Source: Phalacrocorax aristotelis (lineage: Eukaryota > Chordata > Aves > Suliformes > Phalacrocoracidae). Taken from it: a DNA stretch of 64,000 bases. This document shows, piece after piece, positions 62,025 through 64,000 of the stretch. Each line of letters starts with the position of its first letter. The stretch's first letter is position 1. The stretch is from contig NC_134287.1 in assembly GCF_949628215.1 (NCBI RefSeq), positions 22,451,501 to 22,515,500 on the forward strand, read 5' to 3'. The position numbers and the translations under genes were made by a program. The notes under the pieces were generated by a model. It was not told where the DNA came from and made no database searches. It saw only the letters and a program-made list of their open reading frames with translations.

Positions 62025-63928
62025 CTTGAATGAAAGACAGAGATTAGTCAACAAACAAAGCCGATGCAGAAGACTGTCACTGTTACACAAATCACTCCCT
62101 TTAACTTGAAGCAGATCACCCTTATTGCCATTATCCCACGAGCAGCTTTATGAACAACCAGCTACCGTGAGAACAGCCCAGATGAACAAGAAATAAAAAT
62201 ATCGCCCCACTTACAGCAATACAAATGAAAAACCAGCAGATACGCTTTTGTGCCGGCCAAGAGCCCCCTTGGGACAGCAGGTACAACCCTGTGTATTGCA
62301 ATAACGAGGAGTAACGAAGCACGGGGAGCGACGCCCGCCCTAACGAGGGCAGGGTCAGGCAGGAGGGTGCCCTCGCCGCCAGCACTGGCTGCTCCCTTCC
62401 CAGTGGTTTTCCTGGGACCTTCCCAAAGACAGCACAACACAACACTGGCAAGAGTGGCTCTCCCCGGCTTCAGCCAGCACTAACCCCCCGAGATGGAGGA
62501 GACCCAGCCGCACCCCTGTCCCCATCGAACCCCCCTGCGACAGGGCTGGGCTGCTCTGCGTAAGGCTGCCCGTAGGGATGGAGCAACAGACAACGCGGCA
62601 GGGTTGTATGGTACGGCTGACAAGTCCAGGCAGCATTTTACCACCTGAAGAACGGCTATTTACTGTAGTAGCTTATGGAAATGAACTGCAAGGGGGAGGT
62701 GTGGGAGGAAGGCAGTGATCTAGCTCAGTGCCGTATCGGAACTCGAGAAGCATGTACTTAATTAAAAAAATAATAAAGCATACGTCCAGAGGTCTTCATC
62801 TTGAAAGTATTTTGCAACTTAACGCACTAAGGAATGTGCCCAAGTACCAGCCCAGCTGCGAATGTAGGGAACACCTGCAGCGCCCGGTAGGCGGGGAAGG
62901 ATTGCGTGCACCGAGCCCGAAGACGGCAGCGTGATAGGACTGTGACAAATGAAAATAAACCAAGAGGAGCTCAGTCCACACGTCCTCCTCCTGCAGAGCA
63001 GAGCTCCTGCTGCAAAAAGCACGTGTGCAGGGAGCAGAAATACGGGCGAACAGACCACGCCTGCGCCAAGGTGGCTTCGAGCATCTTCTGCACTGCTGCT
63101 TTCCCAGCCTGAGATGCTCTTCCACACCCCCACCCTCGGATAAAGGTTCCCCTCTTTTAGCTTTAGCCAGTTGCATGAAGTCTGCATGAGTGTGCAGACA
63201 GCAAATATTTCCATTTATTTCATAGAAGCTGGGAGCATGATTGAGGTTGTTTAACACAATAATCTAGGCTTTTTATGAAAAGCTAATGAAGTTATACATA
63301 TATAGTATCACCATGTGTAAGCTGCACATAATATTTGCTCTCTGTTTACATTCACCTGTCAGTTTTGTTTAAAGACCTTGCAATTACGTGTAAAGGAGGG
63401 CAACACCAGCGCACAGCGCAGCTAAATCAAATCAATAACACCAAAAGGCGGAGGCCATGAAAACATTCTTCCTTGCACGTGGGGCCGCCGCTGCGATAAG
63501 CAGCACGGCGCCCAGCGAGGGGATGCTGCTCTGAGCCCGGCCGACCCAGCCCGCAGGGCCCTGCCACCGCAGCGAGCCCGAGAAAGCCACAGACACGCTG
63601 CTTCTGCACTTCAGCTTCTCAGTGCACACACTGTGTCCCGGGCTGTGTCACCCCTCCACGTTTGCCCCCACCCCCGACACGCTTCTCCTCCGGCACGGGG
63701 AGAAAACCAGCCGCGAGCATCCCTCCTCTGACACCCTGACACTACAGGGCCAGAGCTCCTAGAAAGCACCAAGATAAATTAAACAGATTGCTCTGCATAA
63801 CCAACGGGAGGAAACAATCCCCGATGGCAGCACAGCCCCAGCCACAGGACAGTCCTTTATACTGACTCTGATTTGCGCAGCTCAATAGTTTAAAGAGGTT
63901 TTTTAAAAGCAGAAACTCCATCGCTAAC
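62025..63928 (-). other. TCERG1L intron before linker exon
   Basis: The intron is about 1.9 kb with donor GTTAGC and acceptor CATTCAAG. No repeat or extra exon was recognised. A moderately CpG-rich patch lies near 63480-63600. Confidence 0.65.
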
Positions 63929-64000
63929 CTTATCACCATCGCTCTCCACAGGGGTGCTCTTCCTCTCCGTATGTAAAATCAAGGTCGGTGGGCAGGTGGA
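63929..64000 (-). CDS. TCERG1L: TCERG1L coding exon, cut by window edge
   Basis: This is the most upstream exon visible. Read on the minus strand from 64000, it is open in frame for 24 codons, ends in ESDGDK, and stops at a donor reading AAG|GTTAGC, which is phase 0 and joins directly to the exon at 62024. I see no convincing acceptor inside the 72 bases, so the exon probably continues beyond the window. The peptide is polar and rich in Ser, Thr and Pro, with no domain. It fits the linker that precedes the WW domain. The donor is weak at position +3 (T instead of A or G). This is the least certain exon: support comes from the matching phase and the downstream fit rather than from a conserved motif. 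Confidence 0.7.

Larger units (their letters stand above)
35867..64000 (-). other. TCERG1L: TCERG1L gene, 3' part (eight coding exons)
   Basis: Eight exons read right to left on the minus strand join into one open frame of 888 bases (295 residues plus stop) with correct phase at every junction. The product resembles TCERG1L, a paralogue of the nuclear transcription and splicing factor TCERG1 (CA150). Numbering residues from the right edge of the window, a WW domain lies at about 54-80, an acidic and charged linker at 81-159, FF domain 1 at about 160-212, FF domain 2 at about 225-282, and a basic tail at 281-295. TCERG1 carries six FF domains, whereas this frame stops after two, which is the TCERG1L arrangement as I know it. 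The introns measure about 1.9, 3.8, 6.1, 6.0, 4.7, 3.2 and 1.5 kb. The N-terminal exons and promoter lie past position 64000. The identification rests on reading the peptide, not on a database search. Confidence 0.93.

Noticed and set aside
1..64000. tRNA, rRNA, CRISPR array, bacterial operon, phage or intact retroviral structures
   Set aside because: No cloverleaf consensus, regularly spaced direct repeats, ribosome-binding-site-led gene chains or paired LTRs were seen. Everything fits vertebrate chromosomal DNA.

Overview
The window looks like vertebrate nuclear DNA, most likely from a bird. Three things support this: spliced exons with ordinary GT-AG introns, several CR1 LINE fragments with the typical 3' end and short ATTCT-type terminal repeats, and compact introns (about 1.5 to 6 kb) mixed with short CpG-dense peaks. 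CR1 is also common in turtles and crocodilians, so 'bird' is the best guess rather than proof. Nothing suggests a prokaryote, a phage or an intact virus.

Right half, about 35.0 to 64.0 kb, minus strand: the 3' part of one gene, which I recognise as TCERG1L (transcription elongation regulator 1-like). Eight exons can be placed to the base: 63929-64000 (cut by the window edge), 61936-62024, 57945-58099, 51733-51802, 45612-45747, 40843-40932, 37572-37690 and 35867-36023. Their phases fit at all seven junctions and they give an open frame of 888 bases (295 residues plus stop). The encoded order is a low-complexity linker, one WW domain, an acidic and charged linker, two FF domains and a short basic C-terminus. 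The stop at 35867-35869 is followed on the minus strand by a probable 3' UTR with two AATAAA signals near 35.07 and 35.04 kb. The N-terminal exons and promoter lie beyond the right edge.

Left half, 1 to about 35.0 kb: I find no protein-coding gene. The region holds three CR1 copies (11.0, 17.7-18.25 and 23.8-24.0 kb), homopolymer runs, short CpG-dense peaks (notably 19.05-19.39 and 20.22-20.42 kb), and AT-rich stretches dense in homeodomain-like words that could be conserved enhancers. The open frames here are short, unrelated to families I know, and often overlap on both strands.

The exons together make the C-terminal half of a nuclear protein of the TCERG1/CA150 family. In that family WW domains bind proline-rich splicing and transcription partners, and FF domains bind phosphorylated or acidic partners such as the RNA polymerase II tail. 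I see no previously undescribed multi-gene system. The points most worth a second look are the intron that splits the first WW tryptophan codon, a NAGNAG acceptor, the variable linker exon, two G-quadruplex motifs, an intronic CpG-dense block beside an AT-rich candidate enhancer, and the CpG peaks in the gene-free flank.
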